Below are positions 1 through 9,334 of a DNA stretch of 64,000 bases, piece by piece; the first letter of the stretch is position 1, and each line of letters starts with the position of its first letter. Made by a program: the position numbers and the translations under genes. Origin of the DNA: Niabella pedocola (lineage in GTDB: Bacteria; Bacteroidota; Bacteroidia; Chitinophagales; Chitinophagaceae); contig NZ_JAJNEC010000008.1 of assembly GCF_021044425.1 (NCBI RefSeq), positions 124,001 to 188,000 on the forward strand, read 5' to 3'. The notes under the pieces were generated by a model. It saw nothing but the letters and a program-made list of their open reading frames with translations. It searched no databases and was not told the origin of the DNA.

Positions 1-7
1 CGTTGTA

Positions 8-910
8 TTACCCCGGCTGGTTTGTGAGGAGATGGTTACGAAGCTGGTATTTCTGGCTGAGTTCGTTCATTTTTTGTGCGAACGCTTTCCGGTAATAGGC
101 GGGCATCTGCGTACCGGAGCCAAAAAACCGCTGGTATCTTTCCAGTAAATGCGGGTAGTGCTTCTCCACTGCACGCAGCACCAGGGTCTTACTATCGGAG
201 GCTTCAGCGCCAAACAATGTAAGTGTGGATGGCAGCAGGTAGTTTACCCCTGCCGCTTTAAACGTTTGAAACAACTGCTCCAGTTGCGCCGCCGTATCCG
301 TTATAAACGGTAGCAAAGGCATCAGGCTCACCCCGCTAAAGAGCCCTTTTTCAAGTGCCCGCTCTAACGTGTTCAAACGCGCCGAAGGAGGTGTGGCCCC
401 TGGCTCAAAAATACGGGCGACATGATCTTCAATAGTAGAAAAGGAAAACGTGACCAGGGCTTTACGGCTTATTCTGCCGTGCAAATCATCCGGGAGGATG
501 CTTTCCCGGTCAATGGCCTCAAGCAGATCGAAGTCTCGGCTAACCAGATCCGACTTGGTAATCACATGAACAGGAAAGCGGTAATGCAGGATCACTTCCA
601 GGAGCCGCCGGGTAAGCAGCTGTGTTTTTTCAATCTGCAGATACGGATCGGTAGCGGACGACAATACGATAAACCCATACTGCTTTTTCCGGGCCCGTGC
701 CGCCAGCTGCCGCTCCAGCAGTTCAACCGCATTGCCTTTGACACTCAGCTTTTCCTCCATATTAACCCCGTACTTACTGCCCCGGATATAACAATACAGG
801 CAGTTAAAGGAGCATCCGCTATAGGGATTAACGGTATAATCATCCAGGAACCAGGGATTCCTGCGTTTTGTTTTATTCAATATCGATTGGGCGATGATGG
901 TGCGTGTCAT
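8..910 (-). CDS. SPL-like radical SAM protein (Rv2578c-type)
   Basis: This 300-residue protein belongs to the spore photoproduct lyase-like radical SAM proteins often annotated as DNA repair photolyase or Rv2578c family. The cluster motif SGCSFNCLYCYIRG near residues 32-45 has the C-x3-C-x2-C spacing that binds the SAM-cleaving 4Fe-4S cluster. The following TIM-barrel core includes VLSSATDPYLQIEK and a VHVITKS strand, typical of this family. The ATG at 910 is followed directly by conserved-looking sequence and the length is normal. It diverges from the regulator starting at 1124. Family members outside the sporeformers have no firmly established substrate, so repair of DNA photoproducts is only suggested by homology. 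Confidence 0.85.
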   Translation of the reverse strand: MTRTIIAQSILNKTKRRNPWFLDDYTVNPYSGCSFNCLYCYIRGSKYGVNMEEKLSVKGNAVELLERQLAARARKKQYGFIVLSSATDPYLQIEKTQLLTRRLLEVILHYRFPVHVITKSDLVSRDFDLLEAIDRESILPDDLHGRISRKALVTFSFSTIEDHVARIFEPGATPPSARLNTLERALEKGLFSGVSLMPLLPFITDTAAQLEQLFQTFKAAGVNYLLPSTLTLFGAEASDSKTLVLRAVEKHYPHLLERYQRFFGSGTQMPAYYRKAFAQKMNELSQKYQLRNHLLTNQPG

Positions 911-982
911 TTTCCTTGGGATACCTGCGCATGCCTTTCATGTTCGATCCTGAAACACGAGTGCCGGTATATTCCTATAAAG

Positions 983-1011
983 GTATATGCTTTCTATTTG
1001 AATGCATATAC
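983..1011. repeat. Inverted repeat in divergent promoter region
   Basis: GTATATGC (983-990) and GCATATAC (1004-1011) are perfect 8-bp inverted arms separated by 13 bp. They lie in the 213-bp gap between two divergent genes, where a dimeric regulator could bind. The two-turn centre spacing fits an operator. No cognate regulator is identified, and A/T-rich arms of this length can arise by chance. Confidence 0.4.
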
Positions 1012-1028
1012 AAATATCTTTTGGGCTT

Positions 1029-1036
1029 TACCTTTG
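1029..1036 (+). promoter_or_regulatory. Candidate -7 box for TPR-LuxR gene
   Basis: TACCTTTG matches the Bacteroidota -7 consensus TAnnTTTG and lies about 88 bp before the chosen start at 1124. I see no TTG at the ideal 19-bp distance upstream, so this is a one-box assignment. Confidence 0.4.
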
Positions 1037-1123
1037 TTCCTTTTAAAGAAACCGACACAAAACAGGATTGCATCCCGGTTCGCTAATAAAATAAATCGGT
1101 ACCTTCACCGCTGCGCAATCAAA

Positions 1124-2869
1124 ATGAATCCTAGACAGCTTTTTTACTTCATCTTTTTTTACCTGTTCTTATCTATTAAGGGTTTTGCACTCAATGTGGA
1201 CAGCTGCCTGGCCCCGCTTTCATCTTTTGAGCGGATCCGGTATATCAGCGGATATATCGAAACCTATAATATCATTAATACGCCCGCATTTGGGCCGTTC
1301 CTTAACCAACTCAGCGCGTTTGCAAAAAAACACAAAGATCAGCTGCTCCAGGCAGAGGTGGAATATTTAATCAGGGAAAAACCCGCATTTGAAGAGCCGG
1401 ATCTTCAAAAAAAAATAGCCTTGCTCAAGCAGTTACAGGAAACATACCAGAAAAAAAACGATCCGCTGCATGTGGGCGCCAGTATGGTTGCGATCGGTCA
1501 ACTTCAGTTCACCAATGAGCAATATGCTGCGGCCTTTGAAAACCTGCTGGGGGCCAATGAAATTTTTAAAACCCTGGGATATGGGCGTATTCCGGCCATA
1601 GGAAAATTCCTGCATGACTTTGCGCTGGATTACTTTTTCTTTCAAAACTATGAACAGGCGATCCTGTATATGAGGGAATCGATAAAGCTTCCTAAGTACA
1701 ATAGTAATTTAGACATACAACGCTATAACACCCTGGGTATGTCGTACCTGAACCTAAACAGGCTGGATAGTGCTTACAGGTATCTTCAAATGGCGTATCA
1801 AAGAGCCAGCGTATACAGGGACAGCACGTGGATGGGTTTAAGCGCCGGCAATATCGGTGAGGTTTTATACCAGCAGGGCGCCTATCAAAAAGCGCTCAAT
1901 TATTTCCTGGAGGATTACCGGATGAATATTGGTGGCGATTTCCCCGATATGCAACAGAAGATCTGTGTAAACCTGTGTAAAGTTTATCTTCAGCTGGGTT
2001 ACCTTGACAGCGCCCATTCCTACTTGTTGCGTACCCGGCATTTCTTTCCCAAACCCGGGAACGGTACTTTTGGCAACCAACAGTTACTGGAACAGGCAAA
2101 ATTGAATTATTATGCTGTTAGCTATCAGTACCACCTCAAACTAAAAGAATACCGGCTGGCCCTGTTATATGCCGATAGTTTACACCGGTCTGAAAAGATC
2201 CGGGATCAGAAATACAATACGCTGCAGGTGGAAATGGCTGCCGGCCAACGGGAATTGCTGCAGTCAAAAATGATGGTTCAAAAGAACAAACTGATATACG
2301 AAAAGCAACGGTTGGCAAAGAATATGGTGATCCTTTCTTTAGCCGTTATCTTTATAGCCGCCGCGTTACTGGGCCTGTCTGTTTATCGGAACAAGCAACG
2401 GCGTAATAAGCAAAAGCAGCTGCAACTGAGTGCCGCACTTGAACGAACAACACATCATCTGAAATTATCCGAACTAAAATTGAACGAATTTGCGTTAAGA
2501 GTCCAGGAAAAATCGCAACTGGTAGATGACCTTACCCAAAAACTGGAAAAGGATCCCGGCACCGATCATCACCTGCTGCTGCAATTGCGGCAATCCACCA
2601 TCCTGACGGAAAGCGACTGGATGCGTTTCAGGGTGCTTTTTGAGCAGGTGCATTCCGGCTTCCTGCACCGGCTGAAAGAAAAACATCCGGAAGTATCACC
2701 AGCCGAAATCCGTTATCTCACGCTTGCGAAACTTCATTTTTCAACTAAGGAAATGGCCGCAGCGCTGGGTGTATCGCCCCAAAGCATCCGTACCAACTGG
2801 TACCGGATCCGCAAAAAGCTCGAACTACCGGAATCGCTTACAGCGGAGGCATTGGTAGCGGCTATCTGA
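1124..2869 (+). CDS. TPR sensor-regulator with LuxR-like HTH
   Basis: This 581-residue regulator has a common Bacteroidota layout. An N-terminal hydrophobic signal segment ends near residue 22. A long array of tetratricopeptide-type helices follows, with repeats such as YNTLGMSYLNLNRLDSAYRY. One transmembrane helix lies near residues 400-420. A coiled-coil stretch precedes a C-terminal LuxR-like helix-turn-helix at about 531-575 (LTLAKLHFSTKEMAAALGVS). The periplasmic TPR region probably senses an unknown partner and controls the cytoplasmic DNA-binding end. The frame stays open upstream to 422, but that part lies antisense to the radical SAM gene. The ATG at 1124 is preferred because a signal sequence begins there. 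The target genes are unknown. Confidence 0.8.
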   Translation: MNPRQLFYFIFFYLFLSIKGFALNVDSCLAPLSSFERIRYISGYIETYNIINTPAFGPFLNQLSAFAKKHKDQLLQAEVEYLIREKPAFEEPDLQKKIALLKQLQETYQKKNDPLHVGASMVAIGQLQFTNEQYAAAFENLLGANEIFKTLGYGRIPAIGKFLHDFALDYFFFQNYEQAILYMRESIKLPKYNSNLDIQRYNTLGMSYLNLNRLDSAYRYLQMAYQRASVYRDSTWMGLSAGNIGEVLYQQGAYQKALNYFLEDYRMNIGGDFPDMQQKICVNLCKVYLQLGYLDSAHSYLLRTRHFFPKPGNGTFGNQQLLEQAKLNYYAVSYQYHLKLKEYRLALLYADSLHRSEKIRDQKYNTLQVEMAAGQRELLQSKMMVQKNKLIYEKQRLAKNMVILSLAVIFIAAALLGLSVYRNKQRRNKQKQLQLSAALERTTHHLKLSELKLNEFALRVQEKSQLVDDLTQKLEKDPGTDHHLLLQLRQSTILTESDWMRFRVLFEQVHSGFLHRLKEKHPEVSPAEIRYLTLAKLHFSTKEMAAALGVSPQSIRTNWYRIRKKLELPESLTAEALVAAI

Positions 2870-2948
2870 CAAACGGCTTCTTATTGGTGGAGCGGCCGCA
2901 TGATGCATGATCACCGCAACCATACCGGCCATCCTTCGCGGCATTCAA

Positions 2949-4268
2949 TCATACCAGTACGTTGAGCAGCAACACGCCGATAAGCCCGGCAATGCCGATG
3001 ATGGACTCCATCACCGTCCAGGTTTTAAACGTATCTCCAATACTCAGTCCCAGGTATTCTTTGAACATCCAGAAACCCGTATCATTTACATGCGAACACA
3101 TCAGGCTGCCGGCTCCGATAGCCAATACCATCAACTCGGGTTTTACATGCATAGAAGCGATCAGTGGCTGCACAATGCCCGCTGCGGTAAGTGCGGCTAC
3201 CGTAGCCGATCCAACAGCAATGCGGATAAGGGTGGCTACCAGCCATCCTAAAAATAATGGCGCCAGGGAGGTTTTCAGAAAAAAGAGCGTAATGGCATCC
3301 GCCGTCTTACTTTGTATAAGTACTTCCTTTAACGCCCCACCCGCAGCAATTACCAGCACAATGGTGGCAATAGCATTTAGTGATCCGCTGGTACGGTCCA
3401 TCAGCAATTTGATGGAAACGCCCCGAAACACCCCTAAAAAGAACAGCGCGCAAATCACCGCAATCAGCATGGCCATACCCGGATCGCCCATAAATTGCAG
3501 TACCCGGAAAAACGCACCGGTCTGCTGTTTTTCCAATGCTGCGGATACTGCGGAGGCGGCCATTAGTAATACCGGTATCAACGCTGTAAATAAACTGATC
3601 CCAAAACCGGGCAATGAGGAGGCCACCATTTCTTCACTGCCAAAGATGCCGGGTGGCGGAGCGGCCGTTATTTTCCGGATACGTTCGGGGAAAAATATGC
3701 CGGCCAGCAACAGGGTTGGCAACGCAATACACAACCCATACAGGAGGGTCTTCCCCATATCGGCCTTAAACAAAATGGCAATAGCCGTTGGCCCCGGATG
3801 GGGCGGCAGGAAGCCGTGGGTAATGGAAAGCGGGGCCGCCATCGCAATGGCAAGATATGCCAGTGGCAAACCCGTTTGCCGGGCTACCACAAAAACAAGG
3901 GGAATCAGCACAATAAAACCAGCATTATAAAATAATGCCAGTCCCACTGCAAAACCGGTAACAGCAAGTGCCACCTTTGCCCGTGCCGGGCCAAATACCC
4001 GGATCAATCCATTACAAATACGTTGTGTTGCACCGGTTTCAGTGAGCAAGGCTCCCAGCAATACGCCCATGCCTAAAACAAGGATAAGGGAGCCAAGCGT
4101 GTCGCCGATTCCTTTACTGATGGCCGTAATCACCTGCGGCGGGGCCATACCATTTCCCAACGCAATAAAAAGGGTCACCACCGTTAATGCGATAAATGCA
4201 TTGAGCTTTACAACGGTGATCAGCAGCAACAGCAATACAATTCCAAGCGTCAGGATCAACAGGGCCAT
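2949..4268 (-). CDS. gntP: Gluconate:H+ symporter, GntP family
   Basis: This 439-residue inner-membrane protein is hydrophobic throughout and matches the GntP/GntT gluconate permease family in length and pattern. It starts with a long helix (MALLILTLGIVLLLL) followed by KLNAFIALTVVTL and a GMAPPQV loop. It also has the conserved SITHGFLPPHPGPTAIA stretch near residue 150 and SHVNDTGFWMFKEY near the C terminus. It would import D-gluconate or a related sugar acid with protons. The gene follows gluconokinase by 49 bp on the same strand, which strongly supports gluconate as the substrate. Some GntP relatives carry other hydroxy acids. Confidence 0.9.
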   Translation of the reverse strand: MALLILTLGIVLLLLLITVVKLNAFIALTVVTLFIALGNGMAPPQVITAISKGIGDTLGSLILVLGMGVLLGALLTETGATQRICNGLIRVFGPARAKVALAVTGFAVGLALFYNAGFIVLIPLVFVVARQTGLPLAYLAIAMAAPLSITHGFLPPHPGPTAIAILFKADMGKTLLYGLCIALPTLLLAGIFFPERIRKITAAPPPGIFGSEEMVASSLPGFGISLFTALIPVLLMAASAVSAALEKQQTGAFFRVLQFMGDPGMAMLIAVICALFFLGVFRGVSIKLLMDRTSGSLNAIATIVLVIAAGGALKEVLIQSKTADAITLFFLKTSLAPLFLGWLVATLIRIAVGSATVAALTAAGIVQPLIASMHVKPELMVLAIGAGSLMCSHVNDTGFWMFKEYLGLSIGDTFKTWTVMESIIGIAGLIGVLLLNVLV

Positions 4269-4317
4269 GGCAAGTATTTCTCCCGAAAATACAGTTATTG
4301 TACGAATACGCCATGGA

Positions 4318-4842
4318 TCAGTAAAATCCGCGCTGCCCTAATAAAACACGGATCTGTTCCAATTCCTCCGGAAGACTGGTTATCGCTACTGTAACGCAGT
4401 CGGCCTCAGCTTCCGTTGGTTCCTCCAGCGTTTCGAACTGGCTTTGCAATAATCCCGGCGGCATAAAATGTCCTTTCCGTTTTTCCAGTAAGGCATCCAC
4501 CTGGTCAAAATTCCCTTTCAGGAACAGGAATAAAATGGGCACGCCGTTCTGCCGCAATACTTCCCGGTATTTTTCCTTGAGTGCCGAGCAGGCCACTATT
4601 ACCGAAACGCCTGCAGCATTCAGCGTTTGCATTTCCTGGTTGATACGCCGGAGCCATCCCCAGCGATCGGCATCCGTTAACGGTATCCCGGCATGCATTT
4701 TTGATATATTGGCAGGAGGGTGCAGATCATCCCCGTCTGTAAAGCGCCAACCCAGTTCCCCGGCCAAAGCCTTACCAACAGTGGTTTTGCCACTGCCGGA
4801 TACCCCCATAACGATGATGCTCCTGCCCGTTGTATGAAACAT
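4318..4842 (-). CDS. gntK: Gluconokinase
   Basis: This cytoplasmic kinase phosphorylates D-gluconate to 6-phosphogluconate with ATP. The P-loop GVSGSGKT is at residues 13-20, followed by the family signatures DGDDLHPPANISKM and VIVACSALKEKYR. The predicted length is 174 residues, close to the roughly 175 of E. coli GntK. An in-frame TTG at 4860 would add six residues, but the ATG at 4842 gives the usual family start. The gene sits 23 bp after the TonB-dependent receptor and 49 bp before the permease, so it is probably part of the sigma-fecR-receptor transcript. Confidence 0.9.
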   Translation of the reverse strand: MFHTTGRSIIVMGVSGSGKTTVGKALAGELGWRFTDGDDLHPPANISKMHAGIPLTDADRWGWLRRINQEMQTLNAAGVSVIVACSALKEKYREVLRQNGVPILFLFLKGNFDQVDALLEKRKGHFMPPGLLQSQFETLEEPTEAEADCVTVAITSLPEELEQIRVLLGQRGFY

Positions 4843-4865
4843 AGCCCAATTTACGGTCAATAAAA

Positions 4866-7520
4866 TTATATCCGGTTTTTTTCTTCTTCGGCGCTTTGTT
4901 CTACCTTTTTATCCTTGATCTTTTTACCCGCGTTCAGCAGGTAATTAACAGAAATACCGATCGTCCGGGTCGGGCGCTTCTGGTAGAAGTCGATCTTTAC
5001 ACCGTCATAGGTAGTGAGGGTTTTTTCTCTGAATGTATTGAACACATCGGTAAGGTTTAATCGCAGCCGCAACTTATTATCAAAAAACTTTTTTCCAAAT
5101 GACACATCGGTAATAAACATCGTGGCATGACGGGTATTGCCCACTACATAGGGCGAATTGTAAACGGTGAAGAGGGTAGCATCAAAATTCTTTTTCAATG
5201 TAAAGGTTTGATAGGTATTCAGGTTGAAGGCCGTTTGGGCAAACTGAAAATTATTGATAACATAGGCTGTATAAAAAAGCCCGGTGTAAACATTGGCGGA
5301 CCACCACTTTGTGATCTTAACCGGTGCATATGCCGAAGCACCATAAGAAGTGCGGTATTTAAAATTCCGTGTCTGGTACTCGATTACCCCATCGGGCTGA
5401 GGATTGGCAAACTCTGCGATGATGTTATTGGTCCGTTGGTATAGCAGGTTCAGCCCATAACCTTTCCAGAAATTATACCCCATCCTGTAATTATCCGAAT
5501 ACTCGGGCAACAGATCGGGATTACCCACCATAACAGAATAATCACCGATGCGTAGCCGGAAAGGATTCAGATCCCCGAACTGCGGCCGGCGGATCCTCCG
5601 GCTATAACTAAACGACAGGGTGGCCGGAACGGCTTTATCATTGAGCTGTTGCAATAAAAACACAGATGGAAACAGATTCAGGTACCTCCGCGTAAATTCC
5701 TGTGCGGAGGTCACATTATTTCCCTTCATAGATGTTTCTTCCGCGCGCAGCCCCAGTTTAACACTGGTTCGTTTTACGGAAGTCTCCATTGCCGCATAGC
5801 CCATCAGCAGGTTTTCATCATATATAAACTGGTTACTGGCATCTTTGTTGATGACCCAGGCTTCATTCATCATCTGCTCGGTAGTAATGGTGTTATCCCG
5901 TTGAGTGGCCACATATTTTAATCCCGCCTGCAGTTTGGTTACCCCGGTAAAGTAATGCAGATAATCTGCCTGGCCACTGTAAATAGCTGTGTTGCTGGGA
6001 TAGCTGTTGCGGTAAAGTGTATCCTTCAGTGGGTCTGTATATACAGATGCCACCTGCATCTCTTCCGTTTTTCGTCCCTTTACATAATCCGCCAGGATCT
6101 TAAATACCGAACCCAGGGTATCTAGTTTATAACTGTAGTTAAGCGTACCTGTCAACAGGCGGGGGGTGCGGCGCCAGTCGGTAACCGAGTTGCCGGTAAC
6201 CATTGTGCCGGCAGCATCCTTTAGCGTGATGCCTGTTTTAAACTTGCGTAAAAGATCCGTTCCGGTGGTACCCCCCTGGAAACTCAGGGATTGCTTGCCG
6301 GAGATATCATACACCACGCCGCCCTGGAAAGCAGATTGGCGGTTGTTGTTGACCCTGTCGGTGATTCCGTCGTAGGTGCTGTTATCTTTATAGCTATTGA
6401 TGGTACGTGCATAATACACCTGTTCCTCCTTGGATAGGGAGCCGTTGCCAAAGAAGTAAAAACGCTTTATCTTATACTGTGCCGAAACGCCGGCAGACAA
6501 ATAAGGTTTTCCTTTTTGTTGCTTATATTGCCCGGTAAGCTGTCCCGTAAATCCTTCATCTCTTGCCTTTTTCAAAATGATATGTATCATTCCCCCGGTA
6601 CCGGAGGCCTCATACTCGGCGGGAGGATTGGCGATGACTTCGATCTTCTTGATATTTTCCGACCGGATGGTGCGAAGGTACTCGGCCAGATCAGAACCAG
6701 ACATCCGTTGTACCACATCATTGATCATCACCGTTACCGACCCGTTTCCCTGGATTTTGATCGTGCCGTCCGGATCTACCCAAATACCCGGTGCCTTTTG
6801 CAATACTTCCAGCGCATTATTTCCATCGGCCAGCGGCGTTCCTTCTACATTTACAATAAACCGATCGGCTCTTCTTTCCACCAGCGGTCTGGAGGCGGCA
6901 ACGGTTACCACATTCATGGTCCCTTTCTCTTTTTCAAGAACCAGCGGTACCAGCTTTAATGTATCGGAAAACACCATCATAAAGCTCGCGGCCTTATAGC
7001 CAACGGAAGACACTTGCAGGCGATACGTTTTCCCCGGTTCAAACCCATACAGGATCCGGAACCGACCATCGTTTTCCCCTGCGGTGCCCCCTAATGTGTG
7101 TCCCTCATCCATCAAGGTAACCGATGCATAGGGTACGGGCTTTTGATCCGTTCCGATCACCCTTCCCTCCAGTTCCTGTACCGGTTGCTGACTCACCGCC
7201 GCCTGATCCCGAAGTGCTTTACTTCCTATTACAATCAGGTGCTCTGTACGGCTTGTATAAAATAAACCCAGGGGCGGCAATATCCGGTTTAAGATGCCTG
7301 AGACCGGCTCCCGCTGAACGTTTACAGAAGTGGTCATGGAGTCCAGCACGATTTCATCACTATAAATGATCGTATAACCGCTTAACCGCTGCAGCTGGTC
7401 CAGCACTGTTTTGATTGGTTGATGCAAAGCATTAACAGAAACCTTCCGGTTCTGTGCGGGTACATATGTTGCCCATACAATCATTAAAAAAATAAATACC
7501 CCCCTCCTTGCCCGGTTCAT
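4866..7520 (-). CDS. TonB-dependent receptor with STN domain
   Basis: This 884-residue outer membrane receptor has a signal peptide ending near residue 22 (TYVPAQ). An STN signalling domain follows at about 25-100, then a carboxypeptidase-regulatory-like domain at about 117-200 (ELEGRVIGTDQKPVPYASVT). After that come a plug domain (residues about 205-320) and a C-terminal beta barrel of the outer membrane beta-barrel type, not the SusC type. No SusD partner is adjacent. The STN domain normally contacts a FecR-type anti-sigma factor, and fecR and an ECF sigma gene lie directly upstream. Because gntK and gntP follow, the ligand may be gluconate, a gluconate-containing glycoside or a chelate; this is inference. 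Confidence 0.85.
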   Translation of the reverse strand: MNRARRGVFIFLMIVWATYVPAQNRKVSVNALHQPIKTVLDQLQRLSGYTIIYSDEIVLDSMTTSVNVQREPVSGILNRILPPLGLFYTSRTEHLIVIGSKALRDQAAVSQQPVQELEGRVIGTDQKPVPYASVTLMDEGHTLGGTAGENDGRFRILYGFEPGKTYRLQVSSVGYKAASFMMVFSDTLKLVPLVLEKEKGTMNVVTVAASRPLVERRADRFIVNVEGTPLADGNNALEVLQKAPGIWVDPDGTIKIQGNGSVTVMINDVVQRMSGSDLAEYLRTIRSENIKKIEVIANPPAEYEASGTGGMIHIILKKARDEGFTGQLTGQYKQQKGKPYLSAGVSAQYKIKRFYFFGNGSLSKEEQVYYARTINSYKDNSTYDGITDRVNNNRQSAFQGGVVYDISGKQSLSFQGGTTGTDLLRKFKTGITLKDAAGTMVTGNSVTDWRRTPRLLTGTLNYSYKLDTLGSVFKILADYVKGRKTEEMQVASVYTDPLKDTLYRNSYPSNTAIYSGQADYLHYFTGVTKLQAGLKYVATQRDNTITTEQMMNEAWVINKDASNQFIYDENLLMGYAAMETSVKRTSVKLGLRAEETSMKGNNVTSAQEFTRRYLNLFPSVFLLQQLNDKAVPATLSFSYSRRIRRPQFGDLNPFRLRIGDYSVMVGNPDLLPEYSDNYRMGYNFWKGYGLNLLYQRTNNIIAEFANPQPDGVIEYQTRNFKYRTSYGASAYAPVKITKWWSANVYTGLFYTAYVINNFQFAQTAFNLNTYQTFTLKKNFDATLFTVYNSPYVVGNTRHATMFITDVSFGKKFFDNKLRLRLNLTDVFNTFREKTLTTYDGVKIDFYQKRPTRTIGISVNYLLNAGKKIKDKKVEQSAEEEKNRI

Positions 7521-7576
7521 AACGTTTGCTTCTACAGTATACGCCCGTTTTAAAAAATTGTTACAGCCGGCAGTCC

Positions 7577-8578
7577 TTACCGGATCGTGACCTTTTTATC
7601 CTCAATTTTATATTGGAACGGATAAGCCATCTTTAGCGCCTCCAGCCCTTCTGCCAGGCTTTCATTAACAAACATTCCGCTGAACCGTTTTTCTTTCAGC
7701 GCCGCTGTTTTGATTTCAATGGTTACGCCGTATTTTTTTTCAAGTTTTAAAGCAATATGCTGTAACTGTTCTTTTCTAAACACCAGGGAGTCTTCTGCCC
7801 AATGCAAATGCGCTGCCATTTGCACATCAACCGAATCAATGCGAAACTGCATTGCCCCCGCTGCCGTGTTGGGCGCCAGTAACCATTGATTGGGCCTAAG
7901 TAATACCTTATCCGTGCGGTCACCGCGCCGTGACACTTCCACCGATCCACGCAGCAATACTACTTGCACTTCCGCATTATATTTATAGGCATTTACATTG
8001 AAGGCAGTTCCTTTTACTTCTACGACAAGCGGACCTGCCAATACCTGCAGGGGAATGTTCTTATTTTCAGTTACATCAAAAAACGCCTCCCCCTGCAGCA
8101 CGATCTTGCGCTTTTCTTCCCCAAACTCCGTATTGTATTCCAGGGTCGAATGGTTGTTCAGCGTTACCTGCGTACCATCCGGGAGTGTTGTGTATAATTT
8201 TTCGTCCGTTGTCTGAAGTACCAGCATCCGTTCTTCTTTTGTTGATTTATTATAAGCGCGCATCCATACAATTGCGCCCGCAATCAATAATAATACAGCT
8301 GCTATTTTTAACAGCGCCGCCCACCGTAATACAGGCCTCTTTATCTGCGCCGGCATCGCGTCATCATCCGCCGCTATGCGCTCCCAGATCGCTGAAAGCC
8401 GTGCCTCCAAACCGGGCAGGGATGCCATTGTTTGACCTGTGCCCGTTCCGATCGCTTCATCGAGTTGCCTGTACTCCTTGTTTTCAGCCACACACCGGTC
8501 AAACACTTCCTGTTCCCCCGGTGAAAGTTCATTTCTCATCTTCTTTGACAACAAGGCTAAAAATTTTTCCCTGTTCAT
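7577..8578 (-). CDS. FecR-family anti-sigma factor
   Basis: This 333-residue protein has a cytoplasmic N-terminal region of about 80 residues that would hold the sigma factor. One transmembrane helix lies at about 84-106 (KIAAVLLLIAGAIVW). The periplasmic FecR domain follows at about 120-220, with LPDGTQVTLNNHSTLEY and the VKGTAFNVNAY strand. The C-terminal domain at about 262-333 resembles the DUF4974 domain of Bacteroidota FecR proteins. It would relay the STN signal of the receptor to the ECF sigma factor, probably by regulated proteolysis as known for the family. It lies between the sigma gene (55 bp) and the receptor gene (56 bp). Confidence 0.9.
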   Translation of the reverse strand: MNREKFLALLSKKMRNELSPGEQEVFDRCVAENKEYRQLDEAIGTGTGQTMASLPGLEARLSAIWERIAADDDAMPAQIKRPVLRWAALLKIAAVLLLIAGAIVWMRAYNKSTKEERMLVLQTTDEKLYTTLPDGTQVTLNNHSTLEYNTEFGEEKRKIVLQGEAFFDVTENKNIPLQVLAGPLVVEVKGTAFNVNAYKYNAEVQVVLLRGSVEVSRRGDRTDKVLLRPNQWLLAPNTAAGAMQFRIDSVDVQMAAHLHWAEDSLVFRKEQLQHIALKLEKKYGVTIEIKTAALKEKRFSGMFVNESLAEGLEALKMAYPFQYKIEDKKVTIR

Positions 8579-8633
8579 ATTATTTATGCTGCTTTTATAA
8601 AGACAAAAAAAACATCCGGCATACTCACCCTGC

Positions 8634-9227
8634 TCAAAAAAATAATAACAGTGTTTTTCCGGTTACCCGCTGTTCCTTCGGATGATAACCCAGGTAATCG
8701 CTGATGGCATCAGCCAGGCTTTTTACAGCCTTGTACAGCTGGTTTTCAACAGTTCTTACAGAAACCGAAAGAATTGCCGCCACTTCCCTTGCTTTTAGCC
8801 CCTCCTCCCTGATCAATTTAAAAATCAGCTGCCGCTGTGCCGGCAAACGCTCCACGGCTGCATGCACAATCGTTTCCAGTTCCCTGTATTCCGTGTCTGC
8901 AGTACTACCGATGCGTTCACCGGGCAACTCCGGCACATGAAAGGAGGTACGCAATTTTGCAGACTGCCGCAGGTAATTGAGAGAAGCGTTTTTTACAGAT
9001 ACAAAAAGATAGACCTCCGGCGCGCGGACCTCATTAAGCCGGGAGCGTTTTTGCCAGATGTTAACAAAGACAGAAGATACCAGCTCCTCCGCAGGCTCGG
9101 GTTGTTTTACATATTGCAGAGCAAACCGCACCATCTGCTCATAATAGCGGTAGAACAGCTGGTTAAAGGCATTTTTTTGCCCTTCGCCGATCTGCCGGAA
9201 CAGTAAATGGATGGATGTTGCTTGCAT
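8634..9227 (-). CDS. ECF RNA polymerase sigma factor
   Basis: This 197-residue ECF sigma factor has region 2 at about residues 20-85 (LFYRYYEQMVRFALQYVKQ and the core-binding PEVYLFVSVKNASLNYLRQ). Region 4 lies at about 128-185 and includes the helix-turn-helix LKAREVAAILSVSVRTVENQ. It belongs to the Bacteroidota FecI-like group that pairs with FecR. It is first in the set sigma-fecR-receptor-gntK-gntP, so it probably activates its own operon when the receptor is occupied. The upstream gap of 107 bp to the MFS gene shows no clear terminator or consensus promoter. Confidence 0.9.
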   Translation of the reverse strand: MQATSIHLLFRQIGEGQKNAFNQLFYRYYEQMVRFALQYVKQPEPAEELVSSVFVNIWQKRSRLNEVRAPEVYLFVSVKNASLNYLRQSAKLRTSFHVPELPGERIGSTADTEYRELETIVHAAVERLPAQRQLIFKLIREEGLKAREVAAILSVSVRTVENQLYKAVKSLADAISDYLGYHPKEQRVTGKTLLLFF

Positions 9228-9334
9228 GCCTGTATACAGACACTAAAAATAATGCATATACTTACGCAGCCGTTCATTTTATTTTACGGTATTCACCTTA
9301 AATGGCAGCAGGGGTGCGGAAGCTGCACATAGGG

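Noticed and set aside
422..1123. Open frame upstream of the TPR-LuxR regulator giving an 815-residue protein
   Set aside because: It runs antisense through the radical SAM gene, has no domain-like sequence, and a clear signal peptide begins at 1124.
2962..3930. 322-codon open frame on the plus strand opposite gntP
   Set aside because: The composition (rich in Ser, Pro, Ala, Asn) is typical of an antisense shadow of a hydrophobic transporter, and gntP itself matches its family along the full length.
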